The position numbers and the translations under genes were made by a program. 24,595 bases of DNA from JAICLL01 sp035252155. GTDB lineage: Bacteria > Planctomycetota > Planctomycetia > Pirellulales > JAICIG01. Location: NCBI GenBank assembly GCA_035252155.1, contig DATFDL010000322.1:1-24595 (forward strand). Reading direction: 5' to 3'. The stretch's first letter is position 1. Every line of letters begins with the position of its first letter. Of the stretch, positions 7,918 through 15,537 are shown one piece after another. The notes beneath the pieces were generated by a model. It was not told where the DNA came from. It searched no databases and saw only the letters and a program-made list of their open reading frames with translations.

Positions 7918-7983
7918 GATTCACCTTAACCCGCGGGAAAGTATTCATCATTATACCATATGGGCGCCAAACGCGGCCGCGGC

Positions 7984-8979
7984 TCACGCCGCCGATGCTG
8001 GCAGGGCCGACGGCATGCGGCGAACCACCTCGCGCCAGAGCGTGGGGATTGTCCGCCGGTGGTCGCCGGCAAAGTAGTAGCTGCGCCCGCCGTCGGCCAC
8101 CGTCCGCACCAAGATCGTCTTCCAGGGCCGATAGTAATACTGAGGATGGTCCTTGGCGGGCGTGCCGTCGCGGTAATCATCGGGCAAGTTGACCAGATCA
8201 AACACCGCCGTCGTGAAGCGGCGGATCTCCTCGCCCCGCTGGCGCGCCACGTTGCGGGCCATGGCAAGCGCCTTGAGATAGACCTCGGGCCCCGTGACGG
8301 CCGAGCCGATGTTCAGAAATACGCCCCCTTCGAGCCGCCGCACGCTTTCGGCGAAGATCAAAAAATCGGTGAAACTGGTCGCCCCCAACGCCGCGCCGTC
8401 GCAGTTGGCGTGGGCGTGGATGATGTCGCTGCCGATGCTGACGTGGGCGGTGACCGGCACGCCCGTTCGCCAGCCGGCCGCGGCCAGGCTCAGCTCGCGA
8501 TGGGCAAAACGCTCGTGCTCGATCACGCGGCCGATCGCCTCACCCAGGCCTTCGCCGCGTCGGGCGGCTTCGGCGATGATGTCGTTCAGACGGCTGGTTT
8601 GTTGCCACAGGCCGAACTGACCGAGCTGGATCCATTTGGGCACGCTTTCGCTCGTGCCGCCAATCAACGCCAACTCGAAATCGTGGATCAGCACGGCGCC
8701 GTTGGCGGCCAGGTGCGTAATGACGCCGCGCTCCATCAGGTCAATCAGATACCGCGACAGACCCAACTTGACCGGATGCCCGCCGATCATCGCGATCACC
8801 GGCCGCCCGTTGCGCCGCGCCGCCACGATCTGGTCGATCAGCTCCGGATATTCGGGATGGTCAAACGGTTCAAACGGGGCATCGAGCGTGCGGCAGTCGG
8901 CGGCCCGCAGGTCGTGTCCACGTGAGGCGAGATCGGCCAGGCGGATTTCGCGGCGATCGAAGAGTGGATAGCGGCTCAT
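7984..8979 (-). CDS. Conserved protein, possibly deoxyhypusine-synthase-like fold
   Basis: A protein of 331 residues from the ATG at 8979 (MSRYPLFDR); another in-frame ATG lies 12 bases upstream at 8991, and neither has a clear ribosome-binding site. Conserved-looking blocks are PVIAMIGGHPVKLGLS, ITHLAANGAVLIHDFELAL, VSIGSDIIHAH and NIGSAVTGPEVYLKAL. Glycine-rich loops and the IHDFE block suggest a Rossmann-like nucleotide-binding enzyme. I recall distant similarity to deoxyhypusine synthase-like bacterial proteins but cannot confirm it, and the typical catalytic lysine context is not evident. No membrane segments are seen. It lies 66 bases upstream of the antitoxin-like gene on the same strand. 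The gene is real by length, composition and motif quality; its function is uncertain. Confidence 0.75.
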   Translation of the reverse strand: MSRYPLFDRREIRLADLASRGHDLRAADCRTLDAPFEPFDHPEYPELIDQIVAARRNGRPVIAMIGGHPVKLGLSRYLIDLMERGVITHLAANGAVLIHDFELALIGGTSESVPKWIQLGQFGLWQQTSRLNDIIAEAARRGEGLGEAIGRVIEHERFAHRELSLAAAGWRTGVPVTAHVSIGSDIIHAHANCDGAALGATSFTDFLIFAESVRRLEGGVFLNIGSAVTGPEVYLKALAMARNVARQRGEEIRRFTTAVFDLVNLPDDYRDGTPAKDHPQYYYRPWKTILVRTVADGGRSYYFAGDHRRTIPTLWREVVRRMPSALPASAA

Positions 8980-9040
8980 GGCTACGACCATAGGCGGAGC
9001 CGGTGGTTTGGGCCAAGAGCAGTTTGCAGGATGTTTACTC

Positions 9041-9350
9041 TTAAGTTGCGTAAACTGGATGTGTCAGGTTGCGATATTCCGGAGACGGCTTCAAAGCGGT
9101 GAATTGGGCGTGGCGGCGCTTGCCCGCTGCGAGATCGTAATAGTTGATGGCGCCGTCACCCGCGGTATGTGCGACCGCGAGAACGGTGCTCGTGTGGGAA
9201 TCCGCTTATGGCGACAGCAATTCGCCGCTCGTGGCGTTCCACACCCCCATTCGTATGACTGCCGAGAGGCGCACACATCGTGCGGCCGTCGGCCGAGATC
9301 GAAAGCCCGCGGCCCCCGCGCCACCTAGGAGGAACTTCGATCGACCGACG
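9041..9350 (-). pseudogene. Frameshifted remnant of a WD40-repeat protein
   Basis: Three minus-strand frames, read in order, carry pieces of WD40-like blades: GLSISADGRTMCA (about 9315-9275), GVWNATSGELLSP (about 9245-9206, ending at a stop), and STVLAVAHTAGDGAINYYDL followed by AAGKR (about 9197-9110), ending in a TAA at 9043-9041. Phrases such as 'S.DGRT' and 'VWNATSGE' are typical of WD40 repeats in planctomycete proteins. No single frame stays open, so this is a decayed 3' end of a gene. Nothing convincing is left between 9350 and 9530. Confidence 0.55.
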
Positions 9351-9532
9351 CACACCCCGTCGGAGGTTGCCGGAAGGGCAACACTATCTTCGGGATCGCT
9401 GGACGGAACGATTCGTGTTAGCCTGAAAGGCCTTCGCTGCTTCCGGCGTGGGTGGGTTCTGCAATTTCTGCAATATGCGCAACGCGATCGACGATTGCAG
9501 GGGTGACGCCCGCGGCAAAAGCTCGTTTCGCC

Positions 9533-9562
9533 TTGTATACCGGCAGGCGTTGGCCATACTAT
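9533..9562 (+). promoter_or_regulatory. Possible promoter of bioB
   Basis: TTGTAT (9533-9538) and TACTAT (9557-9562) are 18 bases apart, each matching 4 of 6 consensus bases. The leader would be about 110 bases and holds a 9-base inverted pair, TTGCGAGTC (9575-9583) and GACTCGCAA (9636-9644). No BirA-type operator was recognised. Confidence 0.3.
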
Positions 9563-9681
9563 AGGCCGGTGAGCTTGCGAGTCCCGTCTTTGACTCACGA
9601 TTGAGACGTCCGCGTGACGTAACCGGGATAGGTGCGACTCGCAAACTCGTCCCACCCCACGGCCTCTATCGAATCGGTTCG

Positions 9682-10707
9682 ATGATCGAGACTCAAGAAA
9701 TTGCACCGGATGCGCCAAGCGGCGCCGACCGCTGGCAGGCGCTGGCCGACCGGGTACTCGATGGTTCGGTCCTGACGCGCGACGAGGCGCTGGCAGTGCT
9801 GGCCGCGCCTGATGAGGAGTTCCTCGACCTGCTGGCGGCGGCCTATCGCGTGCGGCGACGATACTTCGGCAATACGGTGCAGCTCTATTTCTTGATGAAT
9901 GCCAAGAGTGGCCTGTGCCCGGAAGACTGTGCTTATTGCTCGCAGTCGAAGGTGTCTGAGGCCGAGATTCCGCGTTACAACATCCTCAACCGCGAGAAGC
10001 TGCTCGACGGCGCTCGTCTGGCCGCCGAACGAAAGTCGAAGACCTATTGCATCGTGATTTCGGCCCGGGGGCCGAACGAGCGCGAGATGGACGCGGTCGA
10101 ACGAATCGTGCCCGAAATCAAGCGGCGCTACGATCTGGAGATCTGCGCCTGCCTGGGGCTGCTCACGCCCGACCAGGCCCAGCGGCTGCGGGCCTGCGGC
10201 GTCGACAAGGTGAATCACAACCTGAACACCAGCGAAGCCTATTACGGCGATATCTGCTCGACGCACACTTTTCAAGACCGGCTCGAAACGCTCCGCGCCG
10301 TGCGGGCCTCGGGCATGCAGCTTTGCTCGGGCGGAATCTTGGGCATGGGCGAAAGCGACGCCGACGTGGTCGACCTGGCGTTCACCTTGCGCGAGCTGGG
10401 CGTCGAATCGATCCCCGTCAATTTTCTGAACCCGATCGACGGTACGCCGTTGTCGGGCGTGCGGCGATTGAACCCGCGCCAATGCCTGAAGGCCCTGTGC
10501 ATGTTCCGGTTGGCCAATCCCGCCAGCGAGATCCGCATTGCCGGCGGGCGTGAGCTGCACCTGGGCACGCTGCAACCGCTGGGGCTGTACCCGGCCAACT
10601 CGATTTTCGTCGGCGACTATCTGACCACCCAAGGCCAGCCGCCGGAAGAAGACTACCGGATGATCGAGCAGCTTGGGTTTGTCATCACGCGCGAAGGCCC
10701 CGGGTAA
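9682..10707 (+). CDS. bioB: Biotin synthase
   Basis: This 341-residue radical SAM enzyme inserts sulfur into dethiobiotin in the last step of biotin synthesis. The radical SAM cluster motif is CPEDCAYC (Cys79, Cys83, Cys86). Candidate ligands of the second [2Fe-2S] cluster are Cys123 (KTYCIV), Cys155 (EICACLG), Cys215 (LCSGGI) and the Arg in RIAGGREL. The substrate-binding block VNHNLNTSEAYY is intact. Length is normal for the family. I chose the ATG at 9682 (MIETQEIAP), because the upstream in-frame extension to 9601 would start with TTG and has no family-like sequence. The last 55 bases overlap the convergent csrA gene. No other biotin genes are present, so it stands alone here. Confidence 0.95.
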   Translation: MIETQEIAPDAPSGADRWQALADRVLDGSVLTRDEALAVLAAPDEEFLDLLAAAYRVRRRYFGNTVQLYFLMNAKSGLCPEDCAYCSQSKVSEAEIPRYNILNREKLLDGARLAAERKSKTYCIVISARGPNEREMDAVERIVPEIKRRYDLEICACLGLLTPDQAQRLRACGVDKVNHNLNTSEAYYGDICSTHTFQDRLETLRAVRASGMQLCSGGILGMGESDADVVDLAFTLRELGVESIPVNFLNPIDGTPLSGVRRLNPRQCLKALCMFRLANPASEIRIAGGRELHLGTLQPLGLYPANSIFVGDYLTTQGQPPEEDYRMIEQLGFVITREGPG

Positions 10708-11096
10708 TCATCGCCCGGCGCTGCGTGCACCGACCGCTGATGCAAGCGAGGAAACAGACCGCTCGACTCGCCGATCACCGCGGCCGTCTCGGGATGATTG
10801 ATCGTGAAGAGCGGCGGCGAAAAACAGACGTCGGTCAGCGGATCGCGGCGGTCGGACGTCGGGGCGAGGGCGGCCTTGGACTTCGCTAAGCGCGACCGGC
10901 CGCTGGCAGCTTTCGCCGGCGTTGCGGGCTTGTGGCCATGCGGCGGCCGGTCGGCGATCTCGCTCCGCACGATTCGCACGTCGTCGGGCGCTTCGATGCC
11001 GATCTTCACGCCTTGCCCCTTGACCTGCACGATGGTCACCACGATGTTGTCGCCGATTTGAATCTGCTGCGTCTCTTTCCGTGATAGCACTAACAT
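10653..11096 (-). CDS. csrA: CsrA-type RNA-binding translational regulator with long C-terminal tail
   Basis: Residues 1-50 are a canonical CsrA fold: MLVLSRK at the N-terminus (Leu4, Arg6), IGDNIVVTIV, VKIGIEAP, and VRIVRSEI with Arg44, the RNA-contact arginine. CsrA dimers bind GGA motifs in mRNA leaders and repress or stabilise transcripts. The family is normally 60-75 residues; this protein has 147. The extra 90 or so residues are Pro/Ser/Arg-rich with no domain I recognise, and their 3' part overlaps bioB by 55 bases on the opposite strand. A strong Shine-Dalgarno, AAAGGAG (11112-11106), lies 9 bases before the ATG. No flagellar genes are nearby. Confidence 0.9.
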   Translation of the reverse strand: MLVLSRKETQQIQIGDNIVVTIVQVKGQGVKIGIEAPDDVRIVRSEIADRPPHGHKPATPAKAASGRSRLAKSKAALAPTSDRRDPLTDVCFSPPLFTINHPETAAVIGESSGLFPRLHQRSVHAAPGDDYPGPSRVMTNPSCSIIR

Positions 11097-11448
11097 GACA
11101 TCACACTCCTTTGCGGTTTTTGTAGCGGCCTCGTTCTCTGACCGACCCGCTTAAGCACGTTGGATGCCAAGCCGCCGCCACCAGAGCTGAATACGCCCGA
11201 ATGCGTGGATCGGTATTGACTTGCGGCCGACGTTTGGCCCGCAGCCGTGGCTGGCCCGTGAACGTCTGTTACAAAGCCGTTTGTAAAATGGCGCGGGCAG
11301 CACCAGGTTTACCGGGCTTGCCACCGCGAAATGGTGAAACCAGGAAACGGAGGATGGGCTTCCAGCCCGTCGTCCAAATGCACAGAGTTAAGCGATCGCC
11401 TGTGTGCCCCGATCGGTTTTGACATTCAAATTGGGCAAGCCGTCAACT
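11097..11448. other. Non-coding spacer upstream of csrA
   Basis: No credible gene was found. A small palindrome around 11354-11374 (GATGGGCTTCCAGCCCGTC) belongs to the general GGCTTCCAGCC class of hairpins also seen at 11654 and 14179. The csrA promoter should lie here, but none stands out. Confidence 0.5.
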
Positions 11449-11631
11449 GGGTGCCACGGCATCCGCCGTGGCGCATGTGGCAACGATTTCAGGCGCGACG
11501 CAACTCGCCGCGTCGGACGCCGTGTGGCGTTGCGCCGGCCGCACGAGTTGCAACGCAGCACGGCGTCCGTCGCGGCGGCAGCGCGTGCAAGAACGGCCAT
11601 GCCGATCGCGCCGCAACGGATGCCGTGGCAC
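11449..11631. repeat. 183-base MITE-like element with 17-base terminal inverted repeats
   Basis: The ends are perfect inverted repeats: GGGTGCCACGGCATCCG (11449-11465) and its complement (11615-11631). Inside, GGACGCCGTG and CACGGCGTCC form another nested inverted pair, together with CGTTGC/GCAACG and CGCAACTCG/CGAGTTGC. The left end also folds on itself (GCCACGGC-atcc-GCCGTGGC). No transposase or long frame with family similarity is inside. This suggests a non-autonomous, hairpin-forming element, though target duplications were not identified. Confidence 0.6.
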
Positions 11632-11653
11632 CCTGCAACCTACAGACGTCGAA

Positions 11654-11677
11654 CGTCAGGCTGGAAAGCCTGACCTA
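11654..11677 (-). repeat. 24-base palindromic repeat, copy 1 (contains a stop codon)
   Basis: On the minus strand it reads TAGGTCAGGCTTTCCAGCCT then GACG. Its first three bases are the TAG stop of the UVR-domain gene. It forms a perfect 8-base stem (GTCAGGCT/AGCCTGAC) and may act as a terminator or 3'-end stabiliser. A second copy with one base difference lies at 14179-14202 in the opposite orientation. Confidence 0.7.
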
Positions 11678-12418
11678 CATTTTGCCCGTACCGCGGCGGG
11701 CGATCTCGTCGCGCAGCTTGGCGGCCAGCTCGTATTGTTCGCTGGCCACCGCTTCGTCGAGCCGTTCTTGCAACGTGCGGCCGATGTGATAATGGTCGCG
11801 GAGCGACTGACGCAGTTGGTTGAGCCGTTCGACCAGCTCATCGTCTTCGAAGCGGTCTTCGGCCTCGACTTCGACGTAAAACTCCTGAATGCGGTTCAGG
11901 CCCTGGTTGATCTGCTCGATCGCCGCTTCAGGGCCGTCGTCTTCCAGCTCGGCGAGGGCGGCCGCCTGCGTGCGGTGGAACAAGATGAACGGCCGATACT
12001 GCTCGTGCGACATCGTCCAATCTTCGTTGGGAGAGTGCTGGCGGACGAAATCCATAAAGGCCAGGCTATGGTCGGCGTCGCGCACCGCCCGGCGGAACTC
12101 GCGCAAGGCCAGCCAGCAGATCCGCCGCTGATAGAATTGCACGAATTCGCGGTCGCACTCGGCGCATTGTTCTTCGCTGAGGACAAACTCTTTGCCGTCG
12201 TGCACAACCACGGCCAGCAGGTAGTCGAAATAGGTCTCGGCCCCGCCCGGCTTGGCGCCGTCGGGGCGGCCCTCGACTTCGAGCTGCAAGATGCCCATGT
12301 CGATCCGCATTTGCACGACTTCGCGGCCGTCGCCGCCGCGGACCAGGCGCGCGGCCACCTCGCCCGGCTCGTATTCCCAGTCGCGCAAAATCGTGTCGAT
12401 ATGCCGGCGTTTCGCCAT
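11675..12418 (-). CDS. UvrB/UvrC (UVR) motif-containing protein
   Basis: The protein has 247 residues from the ATG at 12418 (MAKRRHIDTIL). In-frame sequence continues upstream to 12505 but has no family character and would overlap the end of purK. Residues 212-243 (RTLQERLDEAV, QYELAAKLRDEIARR) are a UVR helical hairpin, as in UvrB, UvrC and the kinase activator McsA. The N-terminal 80 residues are beta-rich, followed by a CAEC pair (85-88) and a predicted helical middle, possibly a metal site. Its position 79 bases after purK on the same strand suggests co-transcription. Function is unknown; a protein-interaction or stress role is a guess from the UVR motif. Confidence 0.8.
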   Translation of the reverse strand: MAKRRHIDTILRDWEYEPGEVAARLVRGGDGREVVQMRIDMGILQLEVEGRPDGAKPGGAETYFDYLLAVVVHDGKEFVLSEEQCAECDREFVQFYQRRICWLALREFRRAVRDADHSLAFMDFVRQHSPNEDWTMSHEQYRPFILFHRTQAAALAELEDDGPEAAIEQINQGLNRIQEFYVEVEAEDRFEDDELVERLNQLRQSLRDHYHIGRTLQERLDEAVASEQYELAAKLRDEIARRGTGKM

Positions 12419-12497
12419 CGATTCGTCTGTCCGGCGTGGTCGAATGCCGCCGGTTCGCCTGTCCGTAAAAGTAACTAAGTGTATTATACCACGAGGT

Positions 12498-13649
12498 CTA
12501 GCCAAGGGGTGCGGCCGGCGACAGCGAATCGCGTGCCGCCAGCACTTGGCGCAGCGCGGCGTCGGGGTCGTCGGCCAGCGCGGTCAGATGCCCCATCTTT
12601 CTGCCCGGCCGCGGCTGCGCCTTGCCATAGAGATGAAGCTTGATGTTCGGCCGGGCGCACAGTCTCGCCCAGTTCGGCTCGCCCTGCTGCCAGCGGTCGC
12701 CCAACAGGTTGGCCATCGCCGCCGGCCGCAGCAGCTCGGTCGATCCCAGCGGCAGACCGCAGATGGCCCGCAACTGCTGCTCGAACTGGCTGGTGAGCGA
12801 GGCGTCGAAGGTCAGATGCCCCGAGTTGTGGGGCCGCGGAGCAAGCTCGTTGATCAACAGCTTGCCGGACCGTGTGACGAAAAACTCGACGCACAACACG
12901 CCCACTACGTCGAGCGCTTCGAGCACGGCTCGGGCGATGGCCACGGCCTCGCGGGTCAGCGCCGGGCCAAGCGGGGCGGGTGCGACCGAGACGTCGAGAA
13001 TATGGTGGCGATGCGAGTTGGCAATCGCGCCGTAATCGGCCAGCGAGCCATCGAGGCCACGCGCGGCCACCACCGACGCTTCGCACTCGAAATCGACCCA
13101 GGCTTCGAGCACGGCCTCATCGGTGCGCAGCTCACGCCAGGCCGCGTCGATCTGGTCGGGTCGATCGAGCTTGATCTGACCCTTGCCATCGTAGCCCCAG
13201 CCGGCGGTTTTGAGCACGGCCGGCAGGCCGAGGCGCTCGGCGGCCTGTCGCAATTCGTCGGCCGATCGCACGGCCGCGAACGGCGTGAGCGGAAAGCCCG
13301 CCGCCTGAAGAAACTTCTTCTCGCGCAGCCGGTGCTGCGTGGTGTGTAGTACCGCGCCGTCGGGGCGCACCGGGGCGCCGTCGGCCGCGGCCGCGGCGGT
13401 GGCCGCCGGCACGTTTTCGAACTCGAAGGTGACCACATCCACCCGCCGGGCAAAATCTCGCACGGCGTCGAGGTCGTCATACGAGGCGTTGATCTCGACG
13501 TCGGCCACCTGGCCAGTGGGCGTATCGTCTTCCGGCGAGAGCGTATGGACGCGATAGCCCATGCGGCGCGCGGCAATGGCAAACATCCGCCCCAATTGGC
13601 CGCTGCCCAGCACGCCGACCGTGGCTCCCGGCAGGATGATCTGGCTCAA
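12498..13649 (-). CDS. purK: N5-carboxyaminoimidazole ribonucleotide synthase
   Basis: This 383-residue ATP-grasp enzyme uses ATP and bicarbonate to convert AIR to N5-CAIR in purine synthesis. Visible signatures are the N-terminal GVLGSGQLGRM loop, TFEFENVP, the ATP-grasp lysine context VLKTAGWGYDGKGQ, EAWVDFECE, GVLCVEFFV and the metal/substrate block INELAPRPHNSGH. Length is normal. The start is a TTG at 13649-13647 that overlaps the TGA stop of purE (TTGA), so the two are translationally coupled; no ATG is available nearby. Product handoff to PurE fits the gene order. Confidence 0.96.
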   Translation of the reverse strand: MSQIILPGATVGVLGSGQLGRMFAIAARRMGYRVHTLSPEDDTPTGQVADVEINASYDDLDAVRDFARRVDVVTFEFENVPAATAAAAADGAPVRPDGAVLHTTQHRLREKKFLQAAGFPLTPFAAVRSADELRQAAERLGLPAVLKTAGWGYDGKGQIKLDRPDQIDAAWRELRTDEAVLEAWVDFECEASVVAARGLDGSLADYGAIANSHRHHILDVSVAPAPLGPALTREAVAIARAVLEALDVVGVLCVEFFVTRSGKLLINELAPRPHNSGHLTFDASLTSQFEQQLRAICGLPLGSTELLRPAAMANLLGDRWQQGEPNWARLCARPNIKLHLYGKAQPRPGRKMGHLTALADDPDAALRQVLAARDSLSPAAPLG

Positions 13650-14140
13650 GGCAAGCTGTCTCCCCGCACCGCCGCAGTTTGCTCTTCGCGAAACTTGCGC
13701 AGCCGCGCCCGCAGTTCCGGCCGGCTATTCGCGAGAATGGCCACGGCCAGCAGCGCCGCGTTGGTGGCCCCCGCCTTGCCGATGGCCAGCGTGCCGACCG
13801 GCACCCCGCCGGGCATCTGCGCGATGCTCAGCAGTGAATCCAGCCCATTGAGCGCCTGGCTCTGCACGGGCACGCCGAGCACCGGCAGCAGCGTGTGCGC
13901 GGCGACCATGCCCGGCAGATGCGCCGCCCCGCCGGCCCCCGCGATGATGATCTCCAGGCCGCGCCCTTCGGCGGTTCGGGCATATTCCGCCAGCCAATCG
14001 GGCGTGCGGTGCGCCGAGACAATCCGGCATTCGTGCGGCACATCGAACCGCGCGAGCATTTCATCAGCGTGTCGCAGAGTGTCCCAGTCGGACTTGCTGC
14101 CCATAACGACACCGACCAGCGGCTTGGGATCGTTCTGCAT
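13646..14140 (-). CDS. purE: N5-CAIR mutase, PurE
   Basis: The 164-residue protein is the class I PurE mutase that converts N5-CAIR to CAIR. Signatures are GVVMGSKSDWDT near the N-terminus, the catalytic-histidine block SAHRTPDW, the phosphate/substrate loop AGAGGAAHLPGM, and GLDSLLSIAQMP followed by GVPVGT. It is the first gene of the purE-purK pair. Its upstream region (14141-14439) contains palindromic repeats but no promoter I can be sure of. Confidence 0.97.
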   Translation of the reverse strand: MQNDPKPLVGVVMGSKSDWDTLRHADEMLARFDVPHECRIVSAHRTPDWLAEYARTAEGRGLEIIIAGAGGAAHLPGMVAAHTLLPVLGVPVQSQALNGLDSLLSIAQMPGGVPVGTLAIGKAGATNAALLAVAILANSRPELRARLRKFREEQTAAVRGDSLP

Positions 14141-14178
14141 TTTGACGGAGGGCGGATGTCCGGCGACACTACGGCAAG

Positions 14179-14202
14179 TAGGTCAGGCCTTCCAGCCTGA
14201 CG
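14179..14202 (+). repeat. 24-base palindromic repeat, copy 2
   Basis: TAGGTCAGGCCTTCCAGCCT then GACG, matching the copy at 11654-11677 except for one base in the loop-proximal part, and in opposite orientation. It lies upstream of purE in the 299-base spacer 14141-14439, where I see no gene. Confidence 0.7.
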
Positions 14203-14439
14203 CGGCATTTCGTCAGACTAGACGTCCGACTTTCCGATCTTACAACCGGCCGGTGGTGAAGTCGAGCGTAGGACGTCCTTGGGCCAGCGGTGTGCCGGCC
14301 AAGTTTCTGGTGTGCCCCCAATCCGACGCGCCGCCACCACTTGACAATCATCGCCTGGGTACTTATAGTCATCTTTTCTCGGCGTCATGCGGCTCGCCGC
14401 ACGGCGGATCACAACGGTCGCCAACTTCGGATCGTGCAT

Positions 14440-15504
14440 ATGCAGCAGATGGAGCTTCTGGCGCCGCTAGAGCGCCCCGCAAAGGCGCCAACGACCCGCT
14501 ACCAGGGCAGCAAACTCAAGCTTGTCGACTGGATCTGGGAATGCATTTCTGATCTCAGTTTCACAACGGTTCTGGATGCTTTCGGCGGCACCGCCGCGGT
14601 GGCATACATGCTGAAAGCTCGCGGCAAGCGGGTGACATACAACGACTACCTGGCGTTTAATCATCAAATCGGGACGGCGCTGATCGAGAATTCGGCCCGC
14701 CGCCTCTCGGGCGCTGAGACCGCTCAACTCATGAACCGGGATCCTTCCCGGCAGTACGACGATTTTATCGCGCGGACCTTTCCAGGCGTTTACTTCACCG
14801 ATGAGGAGAATGCCTGGCTCGACATCGTTTGCCAGAATGTTTCCGCACTGCCCGACAAATATCAACGCGCGATCGCATTTTTTGGCCTTTTCCAAGCCTG
14901 TATTTCGAAGCGGCCCTACAACCTGTTCCACCGCAAGAATCTTTACATGCGGACCGCGGCGGTCAAACGAAGGTTCGGAAACAAGGCGACGTGGGACAAA
15001 CCTTTCGGAGATCACTTCGAGACGTTCATCCGCGAGGCGAACGACGCGGTGTTCGATACCGGCGTCGCGTGCACTGCCTCGTGTTCCGACGCCTTGGCCG
15101 TTCCCGGCGAATACGACCTCGTCTACATCGACACTCCGTACATTAATGGCCGCGGGGTTGGTGTCGATTATCTGGATTTTTACCACTTTCTGGAAGGCAT
15201 GACGGCCTACGAGACTTGGGGTTTACGAATCAACCGCAAGAAGAAACACCATCCGCTACTGGGAACTCGATCGGCCTGGTCCGATCGAAGGCGATGCTTT
15301 GGCGCTTTCGAGCAGCTTTTTCATCGATTCCGCAATTCCATCCTGGTGGTCTCGTATCGAAGCGATGGCATACCGTCGGAAAGCGACATCGCCTCGATGC
15401 TGCGGTCGGTTAAGTCTCGTGTGTCGTGTCGCCGTTTCGACCAATACCAATACGTTCTTTCGACCAACCAAAAGTCGAGCGAGCTGCTCTTTGTCGCGAC
15501 CTAG
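14440..15504 (+). CDS. DNA N6-adenine methyltransferase (D12-like) of a type II R-M system
   Basis: The protein has 354 residues from the ATG at 14440 (MQQMELLAPLE). An upstream extension to 14290 is open but lacks family character. Motif I for AdoMet binding is LDAFGGTAAVAY (45-56), and YNDYLAFNHQIG (67-78) follows. The catalytic motif IV is VYIDTPYI (DTPY at 231-234), a variant of DPPY. The block SKRPYNLFHRKNLYMR (156-171) is typical of a subgroup of adenine methylases. It faces the EcoRV-like endonuclease gene tail to tail with 33 bases between, so it should protect that enzyme's site. Its sequence does not resemble M.EcoRV as I remember it. GC content is visibly lower than in the purine genes, which suggests transfer. 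The target site is inferred only. Confidence 0.88.
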   Translation: MQQMELLAPLERPAKAPTTRYQGSKLKLVDWIWECISDLSFTTVLDAFGGTAAVAYMLKARGKRVTYNDYLAFNHQIGTALIENSARRLSGAETAQLMNRDPSRQYDDFIARTFPGVYFTDEENAWLDIVCQNVSALPDKYQRAIAFFGLFQACISKRPYNLFHRKNLYMRTAAVKRRFGNKATWDKPFGDHFETFIREANDAVFDTGVACTASCSDALAVPGEYDLVYIDTPYINGRGVGVDYLDFYHFLEGMTAYETWGLRINRKKKHHPLLGTRSAWSDRRRCFGAFEQLFHRFRNSILVVSYRSDGIPSESDIASMLRSVKSRVSCRRFDQYQYVLSTNQKSSELLFVAT

Positions 15505-15537
15505 CGCGACAGCCAAGAGCGGACGCCGAACCGGTGG

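Noticed and set aside
9384..9644. Minus-strand frame that might be an N-terminal part of the WD40 remnant
   Set aside because: The residues (ALRILQKLQNPPTPEAAKA) are only vaguely like planctomycete WD40-associated regions, so no claim is made.
9601..9681. TTG start and N-terminal extension for biotin synthase
   Set aside because: The extension lacks family similarity, and the ATG at 9682 gives a protein of normal length.
11201..11789. Overlapping small open frames in the csrA upstream region
   Set aside because: They are read through palindromic repeats and give low-complexity Arg/Ala-rich peptides without a ribosome-binding site.
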